Positions 9,776 to 18,608 are shown, counted from the first letter of the stretch. The stretch is 24,709 nt of DNA from Aliterella sp. RAGGC_92 (GCA_030826005.1 JAPJOW010000031.1:1-24709), one strand, 5' to 3'. Notes: generated from the letters alone by a model not told the origin. Numbers and translations: made by a program.

Positions 9776-12700
9776 AGCTTTTCACCTCTTAGCAGCGTAG
9801 GGAGTGTGGGTTTATCCAATCTCTGGACTTGTGTAACCAAAGCTCGATCGGGTGTAGTAGCTAATTGCTGTGAAGAAGTTACTTCTTGATAGCTAGTAAG
9901 TAATTGCTTGACTTTGGCAGCCAACTGACTAATTTGTAAGTCCAAGGCTAATTCTTCGCCAGAAAATTCTAGCTCCTCAGTTACCGTGTCTGAGTTACGC
10001 TCCCATAACGCGATAGCGCAAGCGCGCACGCAGGGCTTCGCATTATCAGCTTGGGTAAGTCTTTGAGCAAGAGATATAGTTTGAGATTCTTGTTGCTGGG
10101 GAGGCGCGACTTTTTGCAAGCCAAAGCCATCAAACAATTCGTTGAGCTTGACTGTTAAACCTAAATAAGGGCCGCTAGAGGAACGCGAGCCGCTAAAACC
10201 ATCGTCATCAACATTTCCAAACACATAACCACCAGCCAAGCGCAGATTGGGTGTGAGGTAGTAGCCTGCTTCTAAGACAAAGCCTGTTTCGCTGTATCCG
10301 GCGGAAGGTTGACCAATCCAACGCGCTTCGCCTACTACATCCCATTTGTAGCCTGGTCGATAGGTAGCGCGCAACTGAGCCAGGTTAATCGTACTCGTAC
10401 CTACCAAGTCGTCAGCTAAATAAGAAGTACTGCTACGCAGGGCGTACTTACCGTAAAACTCCCATTGCCAAGAAGGAGCATAGATAGCTTCTAAGGCAAA
10501 AGTATGATCTTCAGAACCCGTACCACTGCCAATTAAAATAGTTTCGGGAGTTGTTGCTGGGTTTTTACGATATTCATAGCGCAACAAAGCATTGAATTTA
10601 TCGCTATGAATATCGCGGTAAGCTAAACCTATTTTGAGATCCCTAGTAGTTCCCAATCCTTCCAAGGTTTGGTTAGAAGAACTAGCTTGTTGATAGCGAA
10701 CTAAAGCTGTTAAAGAAGGAGAAAATTTTCCGGTAGCCGAGGCAGAAATTACTGTATTCGAGCCACCAGAGGAGTTGCGATGCTCGTAACGGGCATTTGC
10801 TTGAAAATTAGGATTATCTGTATAATCAAGACCTACGCTGTAGCTGTCGCCGCTATCAACACCAATTGACGAAGCACTCTGACCAGGAGCAAAAGGTTGA
10901 GCAAACTGAGTTCCCGCCGCAGTTTTACCAAAGAAATCGCCAAATACGTGTTCGTAAGCAAAATTTGCCCTCAATCCAGGGGCAATAGTCCAACCTTGCT
11001 TAATCCCAATTGCGCCACTACTACTCAATCCATCACTACCACCACCATACATAGAATAGCGCCCAGTGAGGATAGTATCAGAGCCAAACTTGTGTTCGCC
11101 ACTAATATCCAAACTGGTAATGGAGTTGCCTGCATATTGACCGCGAGTAAAAAACTGCTGCGATAAGCTAACATTGACGCCAGGCAAGGCTTTCCAGCTT
11201 AACCCAAACAAAGTGCGATCGGGATAAACCGCGTCAACGTCGTTAGAAAAAGTTAGTTCGTTTTGAGCGATGAAAGTTAAGGTATCTGTCAGTGGCAAAT
11301 TTAAGCGACTCCGCAACTGGTCGGAGGTACTGCTCAAATCTTCCTCTGGAATGCGGTCAGTGCGATCGCGGTGAATCCAATCTACTGTTAAATCGGCTTT
11401 GCCTATACGTTGTTGGACTCCCGCCGAAATTGTGGTTAAAGAGTTATCAACTTTACTCCCAGGAATGGCGCTAAACCCTGGATTTAATAGGTCTTCTAAG
11501 GTATTGAGAGGCTGGGGAGCAACACCGAAGTTTTTTTCATGGTCGTACTGCACGCGGACGTTTGTTGTCTCCGAGACTTTAGCTGTAATATTTGCGCCAT
11601 AACGAGTCTGACCGGGAACAAAGCTAATCGTGGCATCGTTAGCAAAACCTGCATCGGCGGAGCGGTAAAAAGCTCTTGCTTGAATGCCTTTGGCAATTTC
11701 GCCTTCTGCTTCAATGCGGTAAGCAGAACCGCTAACTTTGCCCATGACATCCGATTGGTTTGTAGAGTGGGCGTACTCGGCAATTAAGAAACCTTTAGAG
11801 CCGATCGCAAATCGCGCATCCGCACCGTACAGTTCAAAGTCTCGGACTCCCTGATTTTCGGTGAGGTAAGTAGCGCCAATCCAGCTTTCGCGACCTAGTT
11901 CGCGGGCGATATTATATTGCACTCTACCGCCGTAAATGTTGCTAGTTCCATCGTGGCTTTCGTACTGATAAGTCGCAACTATCCGCCGGACTAATACTCT
12001 TCCTTCTGCGTCTACTGCTGTACGTAAAACTGCTTGGCGGAAAATTAACGTGCCGCGATCGTAGTCAATCTCGTAGTCTGCACCCCGACTAAGTTGGTCT
12101 CTTTGTAAAACTGTACCAGGGCGATTGAGTTCTTCAACTTCAATAAAAACACTTTCACTGCCTGGAATTAGCAACCGCCGCGATAAAAAGTAATAACCAC
12201 TCGTACCATCGGGGGCAATTGTATCGCGTTGAAAACCATCAACGTTGTTGCCGTAGAACCCAGTAACTTGCAAGTTACCTAGGTTGTAGTTAGCTTTAAA
12301 ACCGTGCAGTTTGCGATTGAAAGCGGTATATTCTTGCGATGAGCGCGAAAACTCTCTAGTATCGTAGTCCCCCCACATAGCAAAATCTGGCTCTGCTCCC
12401 GAAATGCGCGAATTGCGCTCTATCCGCAAGTACAGGCTGTCTTGGGAGGGTGTGGTGGTTTCAACGGTGGAATTATCGCCGTATACAGGGTATTTCTCCG
12501 TACAATCATTAATGTCTCTAAACAAACGGCTGTTGCCATTACAGTCTTCATTTAAAGTGCGATCGCTATTGTAAGCTCCAGTAAATAACCAGTCGCCAAT
12601 TTTTCCGGTCGCAAATACGGCAGAATGAAAGTCTAATTGAGTATTGTTATTTTCATCTGGGGGTAAAAAGTCTCTAAAACTACTGTAATAATCTGTACCT

Positions 12701-13686
12701 TTTTTCCCCAAGCGCAGGTCGATTACCCCTGTAACTAAAGAGGGACGCAGATTTGTTTCAAATTGAATTTGGGTATAAGCCTCTAAATTCGTAGCTAGAG
12801 CCGCAATTCGCACGGTTTGAGCTTGTAAGACGGAGCGCAACTGAGCGGTAAATTGTCCTTTTTCAGCTTTTACTTGAAATCCATCGCGATCGCGATCCGC
12901 GTCTGCACCAACAAATTCTCCCGCACTAGCTACTAAAGTAACGATCGCATCTTGCGTTGAACGGTTGCCTTGAGCGTCTTGCAATTCCCCGGTAATTGTG
13001 GCAGTGGAACGCCCATCCGCAGGTATGCGCGCTTCTGTCGTTTGCAACTTAATTTGGGTTGCCGTTCCTCTCACCTGAAGCTTAACTGTGGCAATTTCTC
13101 CAGATTTCCCATCTCTGGTTGCTTGAGCGGTAAGGGTATTGTTTCCAGGTTGAAAAACAACTCCGTACCATGTCTGCGTGACGATTTTCGATTTATTATC
13201 GGTTTCCGTACGCCCGATGGCGCTGGGATCGACGCGAGCGCCATTAACTTTAAGCTCTACGCTGCTGCCTTCGGTATACTGTAAAATCACTGAAGTAGCA
13301 GCAATATCTAGCACCGTCGTATCAGTAGGAGTAAGAATTTTTACGTCCAATGGAGCGATCGCCCTAGGAGCTTCTGGGCTAATTACTTCTGCTTCTGGTT
13401 GCTCGTTAGTTTGAGGATTTGGGGAAGGTGCGGTATTAGGAGCGTCGGTGGGTGGAGTAGAAGGTAGGATTTGACTGACGGGCGTTTTTGATTGCGAAAG
13501 TAGAGCTTTTAGCTTGGCAGAAGTTAACTCTTTGCTAGGAGCAGGCAATACATTTTGTGGTTCGCTGGTGTTATTAGTATCTGCTACAAGGGGCGCAGCT
13601 TTGGCGGTAGTTGCAATTACCAAACCTAACGCTTCTACCGTAGCTACTACCAAGAAGGTAATTAAGGTGTTTGTTGTTAGTTTCAC
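9772..13686 (-). CDS. Outer-membrane barrel protein with Ig-like and Big_1-type N-terminal domains
   Basis: The 1304-residue protein starts at GTG 13686, overlapping the upstream stop as GTGA and preceded by AAGAGGGTG. It has a signal peptide (AKA at 28-30) and a Pro-rich linker at 65-110. A beta-sandwich follows at about 111-205, then an invasin-like Big_1 domain at about 208-310 (ARIPADGRSTATITGEL, DAQGN). From about 315 to 1220 it shows alternating aromatic strands typical of a large barrel, with YPVYGDNST at 400-408, LYLRIERN, MWGDYDTREFS and GADYEIDYDRGTLIF at 535-549. It ends in a non-barrel tail with a short helix, so it lacks the usual terminal aromatic strand. No TonB box or plug was recognised. 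It is probably the membrane anchor or export channel for its co-expressed neighbours; that is inference. A short repeat is inserted in frame at residues about 1215-1227. Confidence 0.85.
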   Translation of the reverse strand: MKLTTNTLITFLVVATVEALGLVIATTAKAAPLVADTNNTSEPQNVLPAPSKELTSAKLKALLSQSKTPVSQILPSTPPTDAPNTAPSPNPQTNEQPEAEVISPEAPRAIAPLDVKILTPTDTTVLDIAATSVILQYTEGSSVELKVNGARVDPSAIGRTETDNKSKIVTQTWYGVVFQPGNNTLTAQATRDGKSGEIATVKLQVRGTATQIKLQTTEARIPADGRSTATITGELQDAQGNRSTQDAIVTLVASAGEFVGADADRDRDGFQVKAEKGQFTAQLRSVLQAQTVRIAALATNLEAYTQIQFETNLRPSLVTGVIDLRLGKKGTDYYSSFRDFLPPDENNNTQLDFHSAVFATGKIGDWLFTGAYNSDRTLNEDCNGNSRLFRDINDCTEKYPVYGDNSTVETTTPSQDSLYLRIERNSRISGAEPDFAMWGDYDTREFSRSSQEYTAFNRKLHGFKANYNLGNLQVTGFYGNNVDGFQRDTIAPDGTSGYYFLSRRLLIPGSESVFIEVEELNRPGTVLQRDQLSRGADYEIDYDRGTLIFRQAVLRTAVDAEGRVLVRRIVATYQYESHDGTSNIYGGRVQYNIARELGRESWIGATYLTENQGVRDFELYGADARFAIGSKGFLIAEYAHSTNQSDVMGKVSGSAYRIEAEGEIAKGIQARAFYRSADAGFANDATISFVPGQTRYGANITAKVSETTNVRVQYDHEKNFGVAPQPLNTLEDLLNPGFSAIPGSKVDNSLTTISAGVQQRIGKADLTVDWIHRDRTDRIPEEDLSSTSDQLRSRLNLPLTDTLTFIAQNELTFSNDVDAVYPDRTLFGLSWKALPGVNVSLSQQFFTRGQYAGNSITSLDISGEHKFGSDTILTGRYSMYGGGSDGLSSSGAIGIKQGWTIAPGLRANFAYEHVFGDFFGKTAAGTQFAQPFAPGQSASSIGVDSGDSYSVGLDYTDNPNFQANARYEHRNSSGGSNTVISASATGKFSPSLTALVRYQQASSSNQTLEGLGTTRDLKIGLAYRDIHSDKFNALLRYEYRKNPATTPETILIGSGTGSEDHTFALEAIYAPSWQWEFYGKYALRSSTSYLADDLVGTSTINLAQLRATYRPGYKWDVVGEARWIGQPSAGYSETGFVLEAGYYLTPNLRLAGGYVFGNVDDDGFSGSRSSSGPYLGLTVKLNELFDGFGLQKVAPPQQQESQTISLAQRLTQADNAKPCVRACAIALWERNSDTVTEELEFSGEELALDLQISQLAAKVKQLLTSYQEVTSSQQLATTPDRALVTQVQRLDKPTLPTLLRGEKL
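10007..10044. repeat. Small GC-rich palindromic repeat element, copy 2, in frame inside the barrel gene
   Basis: This 38-base block begins AACGCGATAGCGCAAGC and ends GGGCTTCGCATT, with ends that are near inverted copies (AACGCGA and AATGCGA). It is closely similar to 1021-1060. On the minus strand it is read as part of the protein, encoding NAKPCVRACAIALW, a Cys-containing peptide unlike the flanking polar tail. It therefore appears to be a mobile or dispersed repeat accepted within a coding sequence. Confidence 0.6.
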
Positions 13687-15206
13687 TTTGATTCACCCTC
13701 TTGGAAGCTAGGAGTTACGGCAAAATTCATGCGGACTAAACTGCCAGGGGCTAAATGTACTAGCCTGGACTGACTATTGCGTTCGTTAAAACGACGGTTG
13801 GGAGCTAAGGTATAACCAGGCAGACTGCTTAAATCCAAAACTCCTGTACGATACCCAGGTAAAACATTTGCTACAGAAAATAGTCCATCTTTATCCGTAG
13901 TAATCCGGTTGCCGTCGTCCATAAAAACAATTGCGTTCGGTACTCCTGGTTCGCCGCGTTGCTGTTCGCCATCAAAGTTTTTGTCTACAAAAACTCGACC
14001 AATAATTGTCCCCGCGTCAGTGAGAATGCCCGAATTAACTCGTAACTTATGAGTAGCAGGGCCGTCTTTGACCGTTAAATTGTTATCAGCACGTTGAGCG
14101 GTAGCGATCGCCAAGTTTTGCCCATTTCCACGAACTGCATCCGGTGTTAGTACCGCAGCGTAGGCAATATTTAATACTTGCTGTCCTTCCGAGGAATCTT
14201 TGGCTGGTAAATTGACACCATCAGCGCGGAAGGCGATCGTTCTTCCGGTGTGACTTGCAGTAACAGCAACGCTTTTGCCTCCTAGTTCCGCCCGGACAGA
14301 ATCAGGAACAAAGTTGAATCCTAAAGGTAAAGTATCGGTAACAATTACATTGGTAAGAGTAGTACTAGCAAGGTTTTTGACCGAAACGCGATAAATTACT
14401 GTATCGGCGGGGGCGGCGGAAGCGCGATCGCCAGTTTTAATAATTTGAATTTCTTGACTTTGACAAATGGTTGTATTTAAGTCCAGAATTGCTAAACTCA
14501 GACCGATGCGTTCGGCATTGTCAATATTGATAGTTCCCGTTATCGAAGTTTGGTTATCGGTAGTGCTAACCGGTCTGCCATCAAGAGAAGTAGCTGTATA
14601 AGAAATGACTTCGCCCGTTTGAGAGCCTATAGTGATTTTGATTCGCCGTTCGCTATAAATTGAGTTAGGCGGCGGACTAATTAACAAAATGTAAGTTCTA
14701 CCAGGAGTCAGTTGACCTTTGCTAGGATCGAATAAAAAGTTGTAGCGACCTTCATTGCCATTAGTCAGAAAAAAGGGATTACTATTTTCTGTATTAGGCT
14801 TTAGCCCTAGGGGTATATTATTGCTACTAACATCTGGTACTTCTGTAGGAGTTAAGGCTACGGGGGAACTAATTTCTGTTCCTGTTGGATCGGCGGGATT
14901 TACTTCGTATAAACCTACACTGAAACCTGTGTAATCTTCTATTTGTTCGCCCGCACAACCAGTAACTTGTCCTAATGGATCGACTAACTTAGTTACACTA
15001 AAGCCTGCTTGGGTACTGATGCCATTAACAGTAGTTTCTCTATTGTTTTTCCCAGCAGCGCTGTAAGAAAAACTTACTTGATTTGTAATTTGGACAGCTT
15101 CTACGTTTTGAGCTACCGCAGGTATCGATTGGTAGATACTACCGCCAATAATAGCTGCGGTTAGTAATTGAAGCCATTGATTTAAGCGATCGTTGTAGCG
15201 GTGCAT
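13683..15206 (-). CDS. Secreted protein with DUF11 domain and C-terminal SdrD_B domain
   Basis: The 507-residue protein has a signal peptide (AVA at 30-32). Residues 36-75 (ITNQVSFSYSAAG...) resemble the N-terminal start of the 858-residue cluster protein. A DUF11 module covers about 252-380 (IQIIKTGDRA, TVIYRVSVKNLASTTLTNVIVTDTLP). A SdrD_B-type prealbumin-like domain covers about 400-497 (GRVFVDKNFDGEQQRGEPGVPNA, quoted in part; key D408, N410, D412 and E419), with the typical DKDGLFSVANVLPG. SdrD_B domains are stalk modules that often bind calcium. The start at ATG 15206 has only a weak AAGG ahead of it. Its stop overlaps the barrel-gene GTG, so stoichiometric or coupled synthesis with the barrel is likely. 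No anchor is present. Confidence 0.88.
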   Translation of the reverse strand: MHRYNDRLNQWLQLLTAAIIGGSIYQSIPAVAQNVEAVQITNQVSFSYSAAGKNNRETTVNGISTQAGFSVTKLVDPLGQVTGCAGEQIEDYTGFSVGLYEVNPADPTGTEISSPVALTPTEVPDVSSNNIPLGLKPNTENSNPFFLTNGNEGRYNFLFDPSKGQLTPGRTYILLISPPPNSIYSERRIKITIGSQTGEVISYTATSLDGRPVSTTDNQTSITGTINIDNAERIGLSLAILDLNTTICQSQEIQIIKTGDRASAAPADTVIYRVSVKNLASTTLTNVIVTDTLPLGFNFVPDSVRAELGGKSVAVTASHTGRTIAFRADGVNLPAKDSSEGQQVLNIAYAAVLTPDAVRGNGQNLAIATAQRADNNLTVKDGPATHKLRVNSGILTDAGTIIGRVFVDKNFDGEQQRGEPGVPNAIVFMDDGNRITTDKDGLFSVANVLPGYRTGVLDLSSLPGYTLAPNRRFNERNSQSRLVHLAPGSLVRMNFAVTPSFQEGESK

Positions 15207-15372
15207 TTTTTTATACCTTAGCAGCAGTAAATAATCGTTAGATATTGCTACTGGTTAGAAAATTAAAAGATTGAGTTATGACTTTAAAAAGCAGAAAATT
15301 TTATATAAAAAGCAGCATATCGAGCGATCGCGCGAGCTAAAGAGATAAGCGATCGCTCATAAAAACGAGTTA
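15207..15372. other. Gap between the small DUF11-like gene and the coupled operon
   Basis: This 166-bp AT-rich gap contains the HIP1 inverted repeat at 15322-15358 and an A/T-rich leader before ATG 15206. A promoter for the three coupled genes could lie here on the minus strand, but I see no clear -35/-10 pair. Confidence 0.3.
15322..15358 (-). terminator. HIP1-pair hairpin after the small DUF11-like gene
   Basis: GAGCGATCGC at 15322-15331 and GCGATCGCTC at 15349-15358 are perfect 10-bp inverted repeats with a 17-nt loop, located 14 bases past the stop of the 185-residue gene. Reading on the minus strand, a CTTTTTAT stretch follows only about 10 bases after the stem, so it is an imperfect intrinsic terminator. 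It could equally be an mRNA-stabilising or attenuating stem. A HIP1-pair hairpin of the same design lies at 23455-23489. Confidence 0.45.
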
Positions 15373-15930
15373 TTATTTGACTCGGACTTGGTAAGCGGCA
15401 GCTACCGTAGATTTAGCGGCGATCGCGTTATTAAATTTCCAACGCACGTGAGTGTAAGCTTCGGCGGGTGCGGGGCGAGTTTCAACTTTGCCATTAGCTA
15501 GTTTTACTTTCACTGTTGGTTTGGCAACAAAAGTTTTGCCGTTGTCAATGCTGTAAGTAACTGTCGCGGTGCTTTTGATGGTGGTGCTGGAATTTAAGAC
15601 GTAAGCAGTTTGCTTGGGGATAGGTTGAGTAACTACTAAATTACTTGCTTCGCGATCGCCATTATTTGCACCAGTCACGGTATAGCGAATTACATCACCC
15701 GGCTGTACGGTGACATTTCCTTGTAAAGACTGCCAGGTAACTTTGCTAACGCCAGTCGCATCTTTTTGGACTATTTTTTTGGCGGCGGTTAAGCGCAACT
15801 GGACTTTGGGCTGATTTTGGACATTTTGCGCCAAAATACTTTGTGGTGCAGCAGATGCAAATCCAGGAATGCTAGAGAAGGGGACAGATATTAGTAAAGC
15901 TGCTAAACCAACGATAGATAAACGTTTCAT
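15373..15930 (-). CDS. Small secreted DUF11-like protein
   Basis: The chosen start is ATG 15930, preceded by AAGAGG at 8 bases, giving 185 residues that open with MKRLSIVGLAALLISVPF, a normal signal peptide ending ASA-AP. A longer frame beginning at 15999 adds 23 residues, but it starts inside a hairpin and has no ribosome binding site. The mature part is a single DUF11-like sandwich: VQLRLTAAKKIVQ, VQPGDVIRYTVTGANNGDREASNLVVTQPIP, then a YSIDNGKTF segment and a terminal VRWKFNNAIAAKSTVAAAYQVRV. It ends with a basic K. It is a cyanobacterial family of unknown function. It sits between the 858-residue gene and the coupled operon and probably contributes a subunit to the same surface structure (inference). 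Confidence 0.82.
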   Translation of the reverse strand: MKRLSIVGLAALLISVPFSSIPGFASAAPQSILAQNVQNQPKVQLRLTAAKKIVQKDATGVSKVTWQSLQGNVTVQPGDVIRYTVTGANNGDREASNLVVTQPIPKQTAYVLNSSTTIKSTATVTYSIDNGKTFVAKPTVKVKLANGKVETRPAPAEAYTHVRWKFNNAIAAKSTVAAAYQVRVK

Positions 15931-15986
15931 TTTTATAACCTCTTGTGTAAATTGATTTAATGACAAGGCAAAAGTCAGATAAAGCC

Positions 15987-16012
15987 AGGGACACAACATT
16001 GTTTGTGTCCCT
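15987..16012 (-). terminator. Hairpin between the first two cluster genes
   Basis: AGGGACACAA (15987-15996) and TTGTGTCCCT (16003-16012) are perfect 10-bp arms with a 6-nt loop, starting 20 bases after the stop of the 858-residue gene. On the minus strand the stem is followed by GGCTTTATCTGACTTTTG, only mildly T-rich. A partial terminator or RNA-processing stem that sets the 858-residue protein above its downstream neighbours is plausible. Confidence 0.5.
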
Positions 16013-16031
16013 AAAGCTTTAAATTGGGGAT

Positions 16032-18608
16032 TTATTGGTCAATTTGGCGTTGGAACTTGAACGTTCTAAATTGACTAGGACCTAATACTGGTGCTGCGCC
16101 AGTATTCACCGTGTACGCCGTAACATCGGCAATATCGCTAGATGGGGCATTACCCGTCGTACCATTGAAGTAAGAAGGTGTAGCACCACCAGATTCAATC
16201 GCCGTACCAGGTACGTTGAGAGTATCAATTTGACCAAAGCCTGGAGTACCCGCTAGGTCATTATCTCGACCCCAGTTGTTGGGCAATACCGTACCATTTT
16301 CAGTAATGACAATGTTGTTGGCATTCAATCCCAGGCTGCCAGAACCACTAGCAGGAACGCTAGAGATATTGGTATAGGTAATTTGGTACTCAACGCGGTT
16401 TCCAGGTGCGGGAGTTCTTAGGGCAGTACTGAAGACCTCTTGACCTGTGGGGAAAGCAGGTCCAAATCCTGGAACGAGGCGCGATTCTTTTAATAGACGC
16501 AAGAAGCCAACATAAACGCGATCGATGCTAGTGTTGCTAACTTCTCCACTATCAATTATTCCGTTACTGTTAGCATCAACAAAGGCAGTAACCGGAACTG
16601 GGTATCCATGTTCGGGATCTGTTGGTTCAAGGCTAACTCGGTCAGTAGATAGGATAGTTCCGTCGGGTAAATCGATAGATACGTTGTATGCAGAAGTTCC
16701 GCCGTTAGCAGGTACGTTAGGAATGGTTAAAACTTCCGCCGCAGAGTCAATTGGACTTTGATCGCCTGTTGTAGCCGGGTTGCCATCGGCATCAAATACG
16801 AAGCTTGTACCATTCCAAACATAAGACCTTGAGCCAGAAACACCTGTAGCGCTAATTGTTACAAGCGTATTTGCGGGCAAGTCAGCAAAGCCTAAGTCAG
16901 CAGGATTAGTCGGAATGATACTGATGTTAACTGGAGATGAACCGTTGTTTTGCACGGTATTGACAAAAGCAACAGCATTAGGGTTAGTCGGATCGTTATT
17001 TGCTGGAGTGTCTGTAGTGGGGAAACTAGCGGCTCTGTTGGTGAAGTCGTCATTGTTGTTGGTTGGGCCTGTGGCTCCGGCGGCTCCTTCAGGTCCTAAG
17101 AGAACTGCGGAAACTCCTGGCGCGGGGATGTTGTAAATGTGGTCTTCACCACCAACAGGTGATGTGGTAGTGTCCGTACCACTGTTGTTTCCTGGGTCGA
17201 TTCCATCCGTTGTTGGGTCAGCGACACCAGTAGTAGGTACATTCGATCCCGGCGTGCCAGCATCAATGAAGTTACTGGGGCTTTGGTCTCCAGATTCGTC
17301 GTAAACTAAGGTAGTGCCATTATTGCTCGTACCAAAGACTTGAGCGATGTTAGCGATTTGACCGCCAGTTGTACCCGTTACACTGAAATTTGTAGTTGTC
17401 CTTACGAGGAAGGAGAAACCTGTAACCGTTGTATTGGGAGCAATAGCTGGACTATCGGTAGTCAAACTGTTGTCAGGATCGTAGATAAAACCAACTCTAG
17501 TTACGCTAGTTGCTGGGTAGGAAGTAGGAGTTGTGAGTGTCCATACCGCTTGGTTCGCTGGAGTTGATGTCAGTGTTGAACTATATACAACACGCCAACC
17601 TACAGGAGCAACGGGAGTTGCATTTAAGCTCGTGCCTACGGGAATAGCATCAGATATGAGGATAAACTTAGTGGTTGTGTTGCCGTCAACGCCACCACTA
17701 AGAGTCGTACCTGTTAAAGGTGCAGCATTGAAAGTTGTACTACTAGCAGCCGGTGGGCTACCTTCTACTCGCAAGCTCAATCCGTAGGTGAGGAGGTCGT
17801 CGTTGGTTGAGTTAGGAGTACCGTTTTGGCTATAACTGGGGAAACTTTTTAGGAGGGTAGCAAAGGCTTGGTCAGTAGCATTAATTGTTGCTGACTGATT
17901 GGTGCTGGCTTCTCTTTCCCCGTTGGCAGGAGCAGTGGTTGTAGCTTCACCAACAGGCGTACCAGTTAGAGTATTGTTGTCTTGGGTATAAATGCTACCA
18001 GTGGTATTTAAGTAGGGGACGTTTTGAGCCGCCGAAGGAGTTGTGTCACCCAAAGTAACGGTGATAGTTCCAGTGCTAACACTGCTAACTGTTACCGGAA
18101 CTCGTACCCGAACCGATGCACCAGGTTGGATTTGTCCAGTTGTGAAAGAAGCACCAGTAATTGTTGTAAAACTTGTTTCACCAGGCTGTTGATATTGCAA
18201 AGAGCCGGAAACTGTACCAGACCCTGTGATTTTAGCTAGGTTGGGAATAACAATTGTGGTGGGGTCGTTACCAACGTTGGTGACATCAAAATCAAAATAG
18301 ATTAAGTCATTGCCTTGTATACCCGTTGTTGTAGTAGTTCCGTCTACTACTCCTGCTGCGTTAATATATAGACCCGCAATCTCAGCTACGGTAATAGTTA
18401 CGGTGTTAGAAGTTGAATTTAAAGCTGGACCTGTGGGGTTGCCAGCGTCATTATAAGTAGCTGTTGCAGTATTACTAATTGATGTATTGGCACTGGTTGG
18501 AGTTGGGGCTGTTTGTGCCAGCACTGACGAAGCAATTTGAAAAGTACCACCGACAAGCAGGGCTGCTGTTAGTAATTGGCGGTAAGGATTTTTTCGAGGA
18601 TTTTTCAT
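16032..18608 (-). CDS. Large secreted DUF11-like protein, first gene of the exported cluster
   Basis: The 858-residue protein has a signal peptide (VLA at 29-31 before QTAPTP). Residues 40-75 read ISNTATATYNDAGN...SNTVTITV, a common opening for cyanobacterial DUF11-type proteins. The body is Thr/Asn/Gly/Pro-rich beta-sandwich sequence. It includes a short collagen-like run of four G-x-y triplets at 505-516 and a calcium-loop candidate DANSNGIIDSGE at 678-689. A terminal DUF11-like module covers about 702-858 (LLKESRLV, GNRVEYQITYTN). No anchor or sorting signal is visible. The GCGATCGC octamer is absent from the whole gene. ATG 18608 has no strong ribosome binding site. The long GC-rich leader upstream (18711-18774) may regulate it. 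Its role is unknown; by composition and neighbours it is a surface or extracellular structural protein. Confidence 0.85.
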   Translation of the reverse strand: MKNPRKNPYRQLLTAALLVGGTFQIASSVLAQTAPTPTSANTSISNTATATYNDAGNPTGPALNSTSNTVTITVAEIAGLYINAAGVVDGTTTTTGIQGNDLIYFDFDVTNVGNDPTTIVIPNLAKITGSGTVSGSLQYQQPGETSFTTITGASFTTGQIQPGASVRVRVPVTVSSVSTGTITVTLGDTTPSAAQNVPYLNTTGSIYTQDNNTLTGTPVGEATTTAPANGEREASTNQSATINATDQAFATLLKSFPSYSQNGTPNSTNDDLLTYGLSLRVEGSPPAASSTTFNAAPLTGTTLSGGVDGNTTTKFILISDAIPVGTSLNATPVAPVGWRVVYSSTLTSTPANQAVWTLTTPTSYPATSVTRVGFIYDPDNSLTTDSPAIAPNTTVTGFSFLVRTTTNFSVTGTTGGQIANIAQVFGTSNNGTTLVYDESGDQSPSNFIDAGTPGSNVPTTGVADPTTDGIDPGNNSGTDTTTSPVGGEDHIYNIPAPGVSAVLLGPEGAAGATGPTNNNDDFTNRAASFPTTDTPANNDPTNPNAVAFVNTVQNNGSSPVNISIIPTNPADLGFADLPANTLVTISATGVSGSRSYVWNGTSFVFDADGNPATTGDQSPIDSAAEVLTIPNVPANGGTSAYNVSIDLPDGTILSTDRVSLEPTDPEHGYPVPVTAFVDANSNGIIDSGEVSNTSIDRVYVGFLRLLKESRLVPGFGPAFPTGQEVFSTALRTPAPGNRVEYQITYTNISSVPASGSGSLGLNANNIVITENGTVLPNNWGRDNDLAGTPGFGQIDTLNVPGTAIESGGATPSYFNGTTGNAPSSDIADVTAYTVNTGAAPVLGPSQFRTFKFQRQIDQ

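Noticed and set aside
15931..15999. Upstream start for the small DUF11-like protein
   Set aside because: The added residues would begin inside the 15987-16012 hairpin, no ribosome binding site precedes them, and they would displace a normal signal peptide that has a good site at ATG 15930.
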